A DNA stretch of 54,963 bases from an uncultured Lachnospiraceae bacterium. GTDB taxonomy: Bacteria; Bacillota; Clostridia; Lachnospirales; Lachnospiraceae. A program made the translations under genes and the position numbers. The DNA is taken from the NCBI GenBank assembly GCA_902772635.1, contig CACYBK010000123.1, positions 1 through 54,963 on the forward strand, given 5' to 3'. Numbering within the stretch: the first letter of the stretch is position 1; every line of letters starts with the position of its first letter. The notes under the pieces were generated by a model. That model saw nothing but the letters and a program-made list of their open reading frames with translations. It was not told the origin of the DNA and made no database searches. Positions 7,499 to 16,414 of the stretch are shown piece by piece.

Positions 7499-7617
7499 AT
7501 GTTATATGTTATCTCCGGAGGCGTCAATCTTCTGCTTCACACCCCTGAGACAAAGAAGGCCGAAGTAAGAAACGCATAACAAATAACATATAACATACAA
7601 CATACAACATACAACAT
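7499..7617. repeat. Inverted and tandem heptamers (ATGTTAT / AYAACAT), candidate centromere
   Basis: Two tandem ATGTTAT units lie at 7499-7512. Their exact reverse complement, ATAACAT twice, lies at 7583-7596. Three further ACAACAT units follow immediately (7597-7617), and a degenerate unit ATAACAA precedes (7576-7582). The result is two heptamer clusters in opposite orientation about 65 bases apart, upstream of parA and its RHH-like partner. RHH partition proteins of the omega type are known to bind arrays of 7-base repeats in direct or inverted order. The repeat motif differs from the omega motif (WATCACW), so the match is in architecture, not sequence. Confidence 0.6.
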
Positions 7618-7625
7618 ATTGCACC

Positions 7626-7702
7626 GGGGCGCCCCTCCCGCTTGTCCGCCGGCACGGAAAATCCGGCTCACCCAGCTCACCCGGCTCATCCGGCTTACCC
7701 GG
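7626..7702. repeat. GC-rich block with a 10-base palindrome and four tandem 9-mers
   Basis: Right after the AT-rich heptamers the composition flips to GC-rich. GGGGCGCCCC (7626-7635) is a perfect palindrome. Four tandem 9-base units follow at 7667-7702: CTCACCCAG, CTCACCCGG, CTCATCCGG, CTTACCCGG. No convincing gene covers them; two overlapping minus-strand frames through the area are composition artefacts. The function is unknown. Confidence 0.55.
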
Positions 7703-8507
7703 TCGGCTGACCACACGCCGGCATGACCCGGCACTGCTTCAGTCCTCACCGGAACTGCCGGATCCGCCGTCCACGGATCGGTCAGCGGTCCTTTGACCAG
7801 CCATCTTCCGGCTTCAACATGATCGTCGGGCCGGACTTTATACCTTGAACAGAGCGCATCGGGAGATCATCCGGGACAGGGGGGAGCGGGTATCTGATCG
7901 GATATATAAGTGGAAACTCATTTATATGGAATACAGAAAACATCTATTCCGGATAATATACCTGATTAAACAAAAATATCCGTAATATTCCTGAAAATAC
8001 AAAGAAAATCCAAAAAAATTAGACCTGTTGATTTAAGAAAAGACAAGCTGAATATTAAATAACATTTCACAATAATATTTTCCCTAAAATTCGAAGAAAA
8101 ACGAAAATCAAACTTGTTTGCCCTAAAAACAACAAGCCTGGATCACAAAGAAAACCGGCAAAATCAGAGCATTCTCAAAAAATCAGTGACATATCAAAAC
8201 ATATGATCTAATTCTGGAAACTGACAGTCATACAATATTCTGACAATTCGGCAGTTTAAACAGATGTTAGACTTATCAATATACGACTTACAGGCGCGTC
8301 TTCGCCGCCAAATTCTCCATCAAGCAAACACGCAAATTTCACACTCTCCCCACAATTTTCAGTATCCAAGAACCTTGAATAATGATATATTTATATGAAC
8401 GAACGAAGGAGCGCACACACTGCGTGCGGTTCTTCGGAAGTACCAAAAAAACGAACTTAGAGATCAAAGCAGGAAACATTTAAGGATCCCAAAGCGAGGT
8501 ACGAAAA
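7703..8507. other. Gene-free region upstream of the clostripain-family gene
   Basis: About 800 bases without a supportable gene. The first 200 bases are GC-rich, the rest AT-rich with many A-runs. Near the end (about 8394-8437) there is a small palindromic stretch, with CGCAC and GTGCG arms around ACACTGC. AT-rich sequence at 8370-8395 may hold the promoter for the next operon but no clear -35/-10 pair stands out. GCGAGGT before the ATG at 8508 is the Shine-Dalgarno. Confidence 0.4.
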
Positions 8508-10679
8508 ATGAAAAAGAAGAAACTGGGAAAGGTTATCGCTTCACTCGCCCTGTCGCTGTCAATGACGTTTGCACTTGTGGGCTGCGCGGGACAGGGGGGC
8601 GGAAAGGCTCAGGATCCCGAATCGGGGGGAACCGGACAAGGCGTCATAGATCCCTCGGCCATCAAGGCGAAGAGAGGATCTGTCATGGCGATGACCGATG
8701 ACGGCGCTGTCAAGGTATCGAGGGTCAAAAAAGGAAAGACAAAGAGTATGGGCGAGGAGGGGACCTGGACCATATTCGTATATCTCTGCGGCTCCGATCT
8801 TGAGTCGGACGGAGGCTGTGCAAGCCGTGACATGGTAGAGATGGCGGAAGGAACCGAAAACGGCGGTATGAAGTTTGTTGTCCAGACCGGCGGCGCTTCA
8901 GATTGGGCATGGGAAGACGCGGATCCCGGCAAGCTCAGCCGCTTCGTCATTCAAAACGGGGAAATAGAGCACGTCGAGGATGCGCCTCTTGCTTCAATGG
9001 GAGAAAGCTCAACCCTTGCCGACTTCCTGAAATGGGGAGTGAAGAACTATCCGGCGGCAAACATGGGCGTGATATTGTGGGATCATGGCGGCGGAAGCAT
9101 CTCGGGCGTCTGCTTTGACGAGCTTTTCAATGACGACTCCCTTTCCCTTGGCGAGATAGACAGCGCGCTTTCGGATGCTTACGGCGAAATGACGGACAAT
9201 TTCGAGTTCATGGGCTTTGATGCCTGCCTGATGGGAGCGATAGAGTGCGCCCATGTCCTTGCGAATTACGCGAATTATATGTACGCATCGGAGGAGGTGG
9301 AGCCCGGAAGCGGTTGGGACTATGTGACGATAGGCTCCTTCCTTTCGGAGAATGGAGACGCTGACGGTGCACAGCTCGGTAAGGTAACGTGTGACAGCTT
9401 TTACGAAAGCTGCGCCGCCGAAGGGGAAGAGGCCGACTGCACATTGTCTGTCATAGATCTTTCGGCGCTCGACAGCTTCCTTGAAGAATTCAACAACTTT
9501 GCTGTGAAACTTTATGAGAACACCGACGGGAAGGATAATACGGAGATGCTTTCAAAGGTTGCCCGTGCCATCAATTCCAGCGCGAACTACGGCGGGAACA
9601 CTCCGAATGAAGGCTATACGAACATGGTGGATCTCGGGGATATGATCAAAAAAGCGGGGAGCGTCTTCGGTGATGATTCAGATGCCGCTTCCGTGCTTGA
9701 TTCCATAGTAGTATATATGAGAAACGGGAAGAACAAGCAGGGCGCTACCGGACTTTCCACATATTATCCCCTGCAGATAGAGGGCTCGGAGGAGCTTTCA
9801 ACCTTTGGTTCTTCGGCCATAAGCCCTTATTATTTTGATTTTGTATCAAGGGCGGCTTACGCCAACGCAAATTCAGGAAACACAGACGGCTACTCGGATT
9901 CCGAATACCTTGATCTCTGGCAGTCCTCCCAGATCCAGGATGCCGGCGAGGTGACAGCCTTTGATGATGCCTATGATTATTATGACAGCTTCGAACAGAC
10001 GGGGCATAGCGGAAATATTACCTTTGACAGGGAGCCTTCCTTTGATGAGAACGGCAATTTCTCCTTCAGGCTTTCGGAGGAGGGCATCATGAACGCCCTC
10101 GAGATCGAAGGGAACGTATTTATGATCGATCACGAGGAAAACTGCCTCGTGGAATACGGTGTGACAGCGGACCTCAACATAGACTGGGACACGGGAGAGG
10201 TGAAGGACAACTTTGACGGATCCTGGTTCTCCCTTCCCGACGGACAGAATCTTACCGTAGAGATACAGTCGCAGGAGGATGGCTACGACATTTATGCGGC
10301 CCCTGTGATGCTGAACGGTGAAAGGACAAACCTGCTCTTCATTCACGATTATGAAGCGGGCGAAGCTTATATCTACGCCGTCTGGGACGGTATCAGCGAC
10401 AGCGGCGCGGCAGCCAGAAACATGAAGAAGCTCAAAAACGGTGATGTGATAATCCCGATCTCCGATGCCGTAAGCCTGGAGCAGGGAAATGATGAAGCGA
10501 TAGTGTATGAGGGTGAGGAATATATCTACAACGGTAATGATGAGCTGATCTACGCCCTCATGCCTGACGGAGAATACGCCTTCAGCTATACCATATATGA
10601 TATCTACGGGGATTATTATGATACAGAGAATGTGAGATTCACCATCGAGGGCAGGGATGTATTTTATTCCCGTTCCTGA
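8508..10679 (+). CDS. Clostripain-family (peptidase C11) lipoprotein
   Basis: The product has 723 residues. The N-terminus is a lipoprotein signal with a basic KKKK start, a hydrophobic core and lipobox LVGC (lipidated Cys 26), so the protein should be tethered to the outer face of the membrane. A Gly/Ser-rich linker leads to a C11 protease domain beginning TWTIFVYLCGSDLES (about residue 86). The catalytic dyad is visible: His193 in ILWDHGGGS and Cys240 in GFDACLMG. Clostripain-type enzymes cleave after basic residues. About 250 further residues follow with an acidic, beta-rich character and no recognised domain. It heads an operon with the NlpC/P60-like protein (27 bases downstream) and a STAS protein. 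A role in envelope processing or turnover is inferred. Confidence 0.88.
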   Translation: MKKKKLGKVIASLALSLSMTFALVGCAGQGGGKAQDPESGGTGQGVIDPSAIKAKRGSVMAMTDDGAVKVSRVKKGKTKSMGEEGTWTIFVYLCGSDLESDGGCASRDMVEMAEGTENGGMKFVVQTGGASDWAWEDADPGKLSRFVIQNGEIEHVEDAPLASMGESSTLADFLKWGVKNYPAANMGVILWDHGGGSISGVCFDELFNDDSLSLGEIDSALSDAYGEMTDNFEFMGFDACLMGAIECAHVLANYANYMYASEEVEPGSGWDYVTIGSFLSENGDADGAQLGKVTCDSFYESCAAEGEEADCTLSVIDLSALDSFLEEFNNFAVKLYENTDGKDNTEMLSKVARAINSSANYGGNTPNEGYTNMVDLGDMIKKAGSVFGDDSDAASVLDSIVVYMRNGKNKQGATGLSTYYPLQIEGSEELSTFGSSAISPYYFDFVSRAAYANANSGNTDGYSDSEYLDLWQSSQIQDAGEVTAFDDAYDYYDSFEQTGHSGNITFDREPSFDENGNFSFRLSEEGIMNALEIEGNVFMIDHEENCLVEYGVTADLNIDWDTGEVKDNFDGSWFSLPDGQNLTVEIQSQEDGYDIYAAPVMLNGERTNLLFIHDYEAGEAYIYAVWDGISDSGAAARNMKKLKNGDVIIPISDAVSLEQGNDEAIVYEGEEYIYNGNDELIYALMPDGEYAFSYTIYDIYGDYYDTENVRFTIEGRDVFYSRS

Positions 10680-10706
10680 TAAATAAAAAGATAAGGAGAG
10701 TAAAAG

Positions 10707-12596
10707 ATGAAAAGAAAACTGATGGTATTTACAGCGGGGGCGATGGCTCTTTGCCTTGTCGCTCCGATGACGGTGCAGGCTGCCGGGGAAGCTTTTTCGC
10801 CGTCCCCTGTCAAGGCGGTCATCTACATGCCGGATGTGACGCCTGAGATGTCTGACAAGGACTTCTGGACGGATCTTCAGGGCAATACTGACATGGTGCT
10901 TTCAGACAGCGCAAAGATCAAGAGCCTGAATGAAAAGATAGTACAAACGCCGGGCTGCAACATGTCCGACCTGAAAAACCTCAAAACGACACTGGACGGG
11001 GAAGACCTGAAAACCGGGGTGGAAGGCGCGCTGAAGGATTATCAGGCTCGCGGTTGGTGGACGGAAAACGGAGCGCCGATCACGGACGAGTTTATTACGC
11101 AAGTCGCGGAAAACTGCGAGAACCCTGATGCCACAAAGGAGCAGAGCGTTTTGTACGGCATAGTGACCACGAGGACCACCATAAACGTCTGGCCTTATGA
11201 CGCCGGTGTCTATGATGACAAAGCAGACCTTGATTTTGATTACAGATACGATTCCAGCATCGGGGTGAACAAGCCCGTCGTCATCCGCTCCATAAGCCGC
11301 GACAAGGAGTGGTATTATGTAGTTGCGGAGAATCTTCTCCCCGGCGGCTGGGTGAAGGCTTCCGATATCGCGATCTGCAAAGACAGGGAAGAGTGGCTCT
11401 CTGCATGGGATTTTCCCGAAAAGGACACCCTCGTGATCCTCGAAGACAAGATAATGACAGAGGAGTCCAATGACACCCCCGAGGTTTCAAAGAGGGTGCT
11501 CTATATGGGAACGAGGCTTCAGCTTGTCAAAAAGAATGATATCCCGTCCCTCGTCACAAACCGATCCACCTACAGCAACCATGTTGTTTACATGCCTGTG
11601 AGGAAGGCTGACGGAAGCTACGAGAAAAAGATCGGGCTTATTTCGGAAAACAATAAAACCAGCATCGGCTATCTTCCTCTTACAACCGAAAATATCATTG
11701 ATACAGCCTTTGAGTGGCTCGGAAACTGCTACGGCTGGGGCGGCATGCTTTCATCGGAAGACTGCTCGGGCTATGTCGGCGCGGTATACAGCTGCTTCGG
11801 GCTCAATCTTGCAAGAAATACCAGCTGGCAGATGGAGATGCCCGTGAAGAAATACCTTTTTGACCCCGTGAGCACATCGGACAGTGAAGAGACGATAGCA
11901 AAGAACCTCGAAGAAAAGAAGGCCGTCCTTGATACGCTTCCCGCAGGGAGCATATTATTCTTCTCGGGGCATGAGATGATCTATCTCGGAAAGGTTGATG
12001 GAGAATATTATGTCATAAGCTCCGTGGGCTCCATCATGAACGAAGAGGGGAACCTCCAGAGGCTCCGTGACATCTGCATCAACACCCTTGATACGAAGCG
12101 TAAGAACGGCTCAAGCTGGCTCATGCAGATCAAGAATATAGAGGTTCCTTATCTTGACGCGGAGGACGAGCTTTTTGACATAGAGAAAAAGGATGTGCCC
12201 GTTGAAATGCTGAGGCTCTACAATCCAAACAGCGGCGAGCATTTCTATACCGCTTCCGAGGATGAAAAGGAAAATCTTGTTGCGAAGGGTTGGAACTTCG
12301 AAGGCATAGGCTGGCTGGCACAGAAGGAATCGGATGTTCCGGTATACAGGCTTTACAATGCAAATGAAGGAGTACATCACTATACGGCAGATGCCGGGGA
12401 GAAGGACGGTCTCATTGCTCTTGGATGGAATGATGAAGGCATAGGCTGGTATTCGGCCGACAGCCTGAATATCCCCGTCTATCGTGAATTTGATGCAAAC
12501 AGCGGACGGCACAATTATACTACGGACATAAGCGAGCACGAGAATCTTCTTTCCGCAGGCTGGAAGGGCGAAGGCATCGCATTCTACGGGATGTGA
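10707..12596 (+). CDS. Exported NlpC/P60-like cell-wall hydrolase with DUF5648 repeats
   Basis: The product has 629 residues with a Sec signal peptide ending near VQAAGEAF (about residue 26). A helical region and SH3-like segments follow (about 150-330, including TINVWPYDAGVY and WYYVVAENLLPGGWV). The NlpC/P60-like domain (about 330-450) contains CYGWGGMLSSEDCSGYVGAV, with Cys353 as nucleophile, and His422 in FFSGHEMIYLG. The C-terminus carries three DUF5648 repeats of the form LYNPNSGEHFYTA...GWNFEGIGW (about 500-629), which are common in wall-associated clostridial proteins. The family hydrolyses peptide bonds in peptidoglycan stem peptides. GGAGAG precedes the ATG. Its neighbours (a lipoprotein protease and a STAS regulator) and the nearby injection system make local wall remodelling plausible. 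Confidence 0.85.
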   Translation: MKRKLMVFTAGAMALCLVAPMTVQAAGEAFSPSPVKAVIYMPDVTPEMSDKDFWTDLQGNTDMVLSDSAKIKSLNEKIVQTPGCNMSDLKNLKTTLDGEDLKTGVEGALKDYQARGWWTENGAPITDEFITQVAENCENPDATKEQSVLYGIVTTRTTINVWPYDAGVYDDKADLDFDYRYDSSIGVNKPVVIRSISRDKEWYYVVAENLLPGGWVKASDIAICKDREEWLSAWDFPEKDTLVILEDKIMTEESNDTPEVSKRVLYMGTRLQLVKKNDIPSLVTNRSTYSNHVVYMPVRKADGSYEKKIGLISENNKTSIGYLPLTTENIIDTAFEWLGNCYGWGGMLSSEDCSGYVGAVYSCFGLNLARNTSWQMEMPVKKYLFDPVSTSDSEETIAKNLEEKKAVLDTLPAGSILFFSGHEMIYLGKVDGEYYVISSVGSIMNEEGNLQRLRDICINTLDTKRKNGSSWLMQIKNIEVPYLDAEDELFDIEKKDVPVEMLRLYNPNSGEHFYTASEDEKENLVAKGWNFEGIGWLAQKESDVPVYRLYNANEGVHHYTADAGEKDGLIALGWNDEGIGWYSADSLNIPVYREFDANSGRHNYTTDISEHENLLSAGWKGEGIAFYGM

Positions 12597-12640
12597 AGGC
12601 AGTACAGGGCTTCTTTTAAGATCAATAATGGAGGTACGGT

Positions 12641-12946
12641 ATGACAATAACAAAAGAAAAAAACGGTGATGTTTTGACGGTGGCGATCGACGGCGAACTG
12701 ACCTTAAAGACAGCGCCCGAGCTTGCTGAAGAGCTGTCTGATGAGCTCGACAGCATCAAGGAGCTGATAATCGACCTGAAGGATTGCGGTTACACTTCAT
12801 CGGCGGGCCTGCGCGTGCTCCTCAACTCATATCAGGTTCTCGATGATAATGGCGGAAAAATGGTCTTAAAAAACGTGAACAAGGTCTTCATGGATATTCT
12901 GGAGAGCACAGGATTTCTTGACTTTTTGGAGGTGGAAGGGGCATAA
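12641..12946 (+). CDS. STAS-domain protein, anti-sigma factor antagonist type
   Basis: The product has 101 residues, the normal length of SpoIIAA/RsbV-like proteins. Strands ending IDLKDCGY lead into the conserved TSSAGLRVLL segment (residues 52-61), where the phosphorylatable serine sits in this family. These proteins bind an RsbW-like kinase when dephosphorylated and so release its partner. It is the last gene of the operon with the C11 lipoprotein and the NlpC/P60-like enzyme, 44 bases after the latter with GGAGG before the ATG, and is followed by a strong terminator. A second STAS gene (45084-45383) and an RsbW-like gene (54324-54752) in the same window suggest a shared partner-switch. 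Which STAS protein pairs with which kinase is unknown. Confidence 0.9.
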   Translation: MTITKEKNGDVLTVAIDGELTLKTAPELAEELSDELDSIKELIIDLKDCGYTSSAGLRVLLNSYQVLDDNGGKMVLKNVNKVFMDILESTGFLDFLEVEGA

Positions 12947-12975
12947 TCCCGTCTCACCTGCGTTTCACCTTCGAG

Positions 12976-13047
12976 ATCAGCCATAGGGGCGAGCCGATAG
13001 CTCATTATTTTGACCATCGGCTCCGTCTCTGTGGCTGATTATTTTTC
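12976..13047 (+). terminator. Strong rho-independent terminator after the STAS gene
   Basis: A long stem is formed by ATCAGCCATAGGGGCGAGCC (from 12976) and its near complement ending GTGGCTGAT (13039), followed by TTATTTTTC. It separates the exported-enzyme/STAS operon from the SPFH gene. Confidence 0.75.
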
Positions 13048-13059
13048 ATTGCGGTTTGA

Positions 13060-13089
13060 TTGATAAAAAGTTACAATAAATTCTATGTA
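13060..13089 (+). promoter_or_regulatory. Candidate promoter for the membrane-platform operon
   Basis: TTGATA (13060-13065) and TATGTA (13084-13089) are spaced by 18 bases, just after the terminator and about 75 bases before the SPFH start. A small palindrome ACGCCaaaGGGCGT lies between this and the gene. Confidence 0.4.
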
Positions 13090-13162
13090 TTTATACGCCA
13101 AAGGGCGTTAAAGAAAATGAAGAGCGTGAGATTGCTTTTTTGACAGTAAGGAGGAAAACGAA

Positions 13163-14536
13163 ATGGGTCTTATACAGGCAGGACTTACATCCGCGGGCAG
13201 TATCCTTGCCGATCAGTGGAAGGAGTATTTCTACTGTGAGGCGCTTCCGGCGGATGTCATAGCGGTAAGGGGACAGAAGAGAGTATCGAAGGGGTCTTCA
13301 AACAGGCACGGAAGCGACAATATCATATCCTCGGGTTCCATCATAGCTGTCGCGGACGGTCAGTGCATGCTCATAGTGGAACAGGGCAAGGTCGTTGAGG
13401 TCTGCGCAGAGCCCGGCGAGTTCGTCTTTGACGCGTCCACCGAGCCCACGATCTTCTCCGGAAGCCTTGGACAGTCGATCATCGCGACCTTTAAGAACCT
13501 CGGAAAGCGTTTCACCTTCGGCGGTGAGGCTCCGAAGGACCAGAGGGTTTATTATTTCAATACAAAGGAACTCACGGGGAACAAGTACGGAACACCTTCT
13601 CCGGTGCCCTTCAGGGTCGTGGACCAGAGGGCGGGCATCGACATCGATATCCGCGTGAAATGCTTTGGCGAATATTCCTACAGGGTCATGGATCCCCTTC
13701 TTTTCTATACCAATGTATGCGGAAATGTGGAAGCTGCCTACACGAGGGAGAACCTCGACTCACAGCTCAAGACCGAGCTTCTTACGGCGCTTCAGCCGGC
13801 CTTCGCGCGGATCTCGGATCAGGGCATCCGTTATTCCTCGCTTCCGGGACATACCACGGAGCTTGCGGCGGCGCTCAACCAGGAGCTTTCCGACAAGTGG
13901 ATCAACCTCCGCGGTATAGAGATCGTTTCCTTCGGCGTATCCTCGGTGAAGGCCCTCGACGAGGACGAGGAGATGCTCAGGAACATGCAGCGTGACGCTA
14001 CATATACGAACGCGAACCTTCGTGACGCGATGCTCGCAAGCTCGACAGGCCAGGCGATGCGCGATGCCGCGAACAACGCGAACGGCGCTATGGCAGGCTT
14101 CATGGGCATGAACATGGCAGGACAGTTCGGCATGAATACGATGAACAATTACCAGCAGGCCCAGTATCAGCAGCCCCCCTACCAGCAGCCGCCCTATATG
14201 CAGCCTTACCAGCAGCAGCCCTATCAGCAGGCTCCGCCCCAGTATCAGCAGCAGGTCCCGCCGCAGACCCAGCAGCCCATACCGATGCAGCCGCCTCAGC
14301 AGCAGGCTCAAGAGGCAACCGGCGCGGCAGCAGGGGCTCCCGTGGTCGGATGGACATGCGGAAAGTGCGGAACCGTGAACCAGGGCAAGTTCTGCGCGAA
14401 CTGCGGCGAGAAAAAGCCCGAGGGCGCTCCCCAGTACAAGTGCGACAAGTGCGGCTGGGTTCCGCCGGATCCTTCAAACCCTCCGAAGTTCTGCCCTGAG
14501 TGCGGCGACCCCTTCGGTGACGAGGATCGGATCTGA
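13163..14536 (+). CDS. SPFH-domain (virion-core/YdjI-like) protein with Gln/Pro linker and two zinc ribbons
   Basis: The product has 457 residues. Residues 1-310 match the SPFH family often labelled virion core protein or YdjI: LADQWKEYFYCEALPADVI at the start, then beta-rich core strands, then ALDEDEEMLRNMQRDATYT. Residues about 325-385 form a linker of Pro, Gln and Tyr repeats. The C-terminus has two CxxC zinc-ribbon modules: CGKCGTVNQGKFCANCG (about 398-414) and CDKCGWVPPDPSNPPKFCPE (about 428-447). SPFH proteins form ring or cage oligomers at membranes; the YdjI type is linked to membrane stress and phage-shock systems. There is no membrane helix here, so it would be cytoplasmic and recruited. 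AAGGAGG precedes the start. It opens the gene run leading into the injection system. Confidence 0.85.
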   Translation: MGLIQAGLTSAGSILADQWKEYFYCEALPADVIAVRGQKRVSKGSSNRHGSDNIISSGSIIAVADGQCMLIVEQGKVVEVCAEPGEFVFDASTEPTIFSGSLGQSIIATFKNLGKRFTFGGEAPKDQRVYYFNTKELTGNKYGTPSPVPFRVVDQRAGIDIDIRVKCFGEYSYRVMDPLLFYTNVCGNVEAAYTRENLDSQLKTELLTALQPAFARISDQGIRYSSLPGHTTELAAALNQELSDKWINLRGIEIVSFGVSSVKALDEDEEMLRNMQRDATYTNANLRDAMLASSTGQAMRDAANNANGAMAGFMGMNMAGQFGMNTMNNYQQAQYQQPPYQQPPYMQPYQQQPYQQAPPQYQQQVPPQTQQPIPMQPPQQQAQEATGAAAGAPVVGWTCGKCGTVNQGKFCANCGEKKPEGAPQYKCDKCGWVPPDPSNPPKFCPECGDPFGDEDRI

Positions 14537-14590
14537 TTTCACTTACAAATTATCATCAAACCATACAGACGCCATTGCAAAGGGAGAGAT

Positions 14591-16414
14591 ATGAACAACA
14601 GCCAGATTTATCCTTTCGAGAGGAACAGATATTACCCCGGAAAGATGCTTACCAGCGCGGATTTCGAGGCAGAGCAGAGTTATTTCATGAACAGGGAGAG
14701 GTTTCTTTCCGGTCTCATGTACGGAAGCGGGATCGTCTGCGGTCTCGGGGTTTTTTCACTCGACGATCTTTCGCTCCTGGTGGAGAGCGGAGTCGCCTTT
14801 GACGGCAACGGGCGCGAAATAGTCGTTGACTCATCTGTCGTGAAGAAGCTTTCTGCAATAGAAGGCTTTGATTCACTAAAGAGTGACAACGCCTGCCTTT
14901 GCGTCCGCTACAAGGAGGAACAGACCGCTGCAGTCTATGCGGCCGGGAAGGCAGAGGGAGACAGGGAATACGAGTACAACCGTATTTCGGAAAAATATGA
15001 GCTGTTCCTGAGCGATATGTCTGATATCCCTCCCGAAATAGAGCTCGAGACGGAATTCCTGGTCAAAAACAGGTTTTTAAAGAGCGATCACTATCTCGTG
15101 GAGCTCGCGCTTCCCGCGACTGTGAGCCGCGGAAGGAATGTCCGGATCAGCCTGATCATCAAAAAGCTTTCGGATTATGACGTAAGGCTCTCCCTTGACG
15201 GTATATTGGAGACTCCGGCATTTCTTTCGGAGACCGGCGCAAAGCAGATCGATCTCGCGGTGACCGATGTGTCGCTTGAAAAGGGCGAAGTGATCACAAA
15301 GGATTTCTGGGCGAAAGTTGAGAACACGGATTCCGAGGAAACAAATATCATCCTTCGAAGCGGCTCTGCCCACGGTTACGAGAATGATACCTCAATACCC
15401 GTTGAAAAGAGTTTTGCTGTAAAGATAAGGCTGTCAAACCACACTCCGCTCGAGCTTGTCAGCACTGAGATCGGCAGGATGAGTCTTGAGATGAGGGCGG
15501 CAGGATCTCGTATGGACTATGTGCCTCTTGCGCAGATCAAGCTTGAGCGCACTGACAACGCCTACATCATAGAAAAGGTGTCAGAGTCCGGAGTTAAGCA
15601 TTATATCACAGCTCCCGGTCAGGAATTCCTGAGGAACTCCTATCTTGAATATTTCACCAAGTCTGTTGAGCTTGTGAACGAAACAGCAGCTCCCATCCCT
15701 GACAGGAACAGGGATTTCAGTTATCCCGCCTCTTTTTCGGGAAATGAGCCTTCTTTTGGCACGGAAACAGCTACCGGCGTTCTAGAGATACCTCTCGGAG
15801 TCAATGCTTCAGAGGGCGACATCAGATTTTCCGGCGAGATCACGCATGGTCTTGGAAAAGGCAATGTATATGTTTCCGTAGGCTATGAGTCAATAGAGAA
15901 GGATGACGCCCTTATGGTGAGCGCAAGGAATACCATATTCGGAAATCCCGCGCTTTTCGTCGGACAGGGCGGCGCCCAGGTCGATGCGGAGACAGCGGTA
16001 AGGGTAATGAATGACAAGGGTTCCTTCGTCGTTGCGGCAAGACTCCTTCATGATGTTGATTATCTTACCCTTACTTACCGCTGGGTTGCGATCAAATTCC
16101 CGGCAGGCGAGGAAATGGACAGCACCGAGGATTATTATGACAAGTCCATATCAGCGGAGACTCCTACCGTGGTAATGGGCATCAAGGAAAGCCATTTCTT
16201 CGGAGTGATCTTCCACAATATGCCGAAGTCCTCCATCAGCTACGAGCTTACAAGTCAGGGCTCGGGCGAGATCAATGCCAACGGCGTTTATACGGCTCCC
16301 GCGAAGGAAGGTGTGTACGAGATCAGGATCTATTGCACGGATATGCCTGTGATCTGCACCTATGCCTATGCAATAGTGAAAAAGGATGTTGTAAGTGAGG
16401 ATAGCGCGTCTTGA
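14591..16414 (+). CDS. CIS-associated structural protein with conserved N-terminal YYPGK...GIVCGLGV region
   Basis: The product has 607 residues. The N-terminus (FERNRYYPGKMLTSADFEAE, then GLMYGSGIVCGLGVFSL) resembles, from memory, a protein family found beside contractile injection systems, where an FxGKLLTxxDFexEQ motif is followed by GxGVVCGL. The middle is beta-rich, and the last 80 or so residues (SSISYELTSQGSGEINANGV...) look like an Ig-like module. There is no signal peptide or membrane helix. It could be an exterior decoration, fibre or adaptor of the particle. The gene overlaps the next one (TTGA), so translation is coupled to the pseudokinase-like membrane protein. I am confident it belongs to the system and unsure of its exact role. 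Confidence 0.6.
   Translation: MNNSQIYPFERNRYYPGKMLTSADFEAEQSYFMNRERFLSGLMYGSGIVCGLGVFSLDDLSLLVESGVAFDGNGREIVVDSSVVKKLSAIEGFDSLKSDNACLCVRYKEEQTAAVYAAGKAEGDREYEYNRISEKYELFLSDMSDIPPEIELETEFLVKNRFLKSDHYLVELALPATVSRGRNVRISLIIKKLSDYDVRLSLDGILETPAFLSETGAKQIDLAVTDVSLEKGEVITKDFWAKVENTDSEETNIILRSGSAHGYENDTSIPVEKSFAVKIRLSNHTPLELVSTEIGRMSLEMRAAGSRMDYVPLAQIKLERTDNAYIIEKVSESGVKHYITAPGQEFLRNSYLEYFTKSVELVNETAAPIPDRNRDFSYPASFSGNEPSFGTETATGVLEIPLGVNASEGDIRFSGEITHGLGKGNVYVSVGYESIEKDDALMVSARNTIFGNPALFVGQGGAQVDAETAVRVMNDKGSFVVAARLLHDVDYLTLTYRWVAIKFPAGEEMDSTEDYYDKSISAETPTVVMGIKESHFFGVIFHNMPKSSISYELTSQGSGEINANGVYTAPAKEGVYEIRIYCTDMPVICTYAYAIVKKDVVSEDSAS

Noticed and set aside
7576..7617. A CRISPR array
   Set aside because: The repeats are contiguous 7-mers without spacers and there are no cas genes.
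7502..7749. Two minus-strand frames of 70 codons through the heptamers and 9-mers
   Set aside because: The peptides simply translate the tandem repeats in two frames; no ribosome binding site and no family resemblance.
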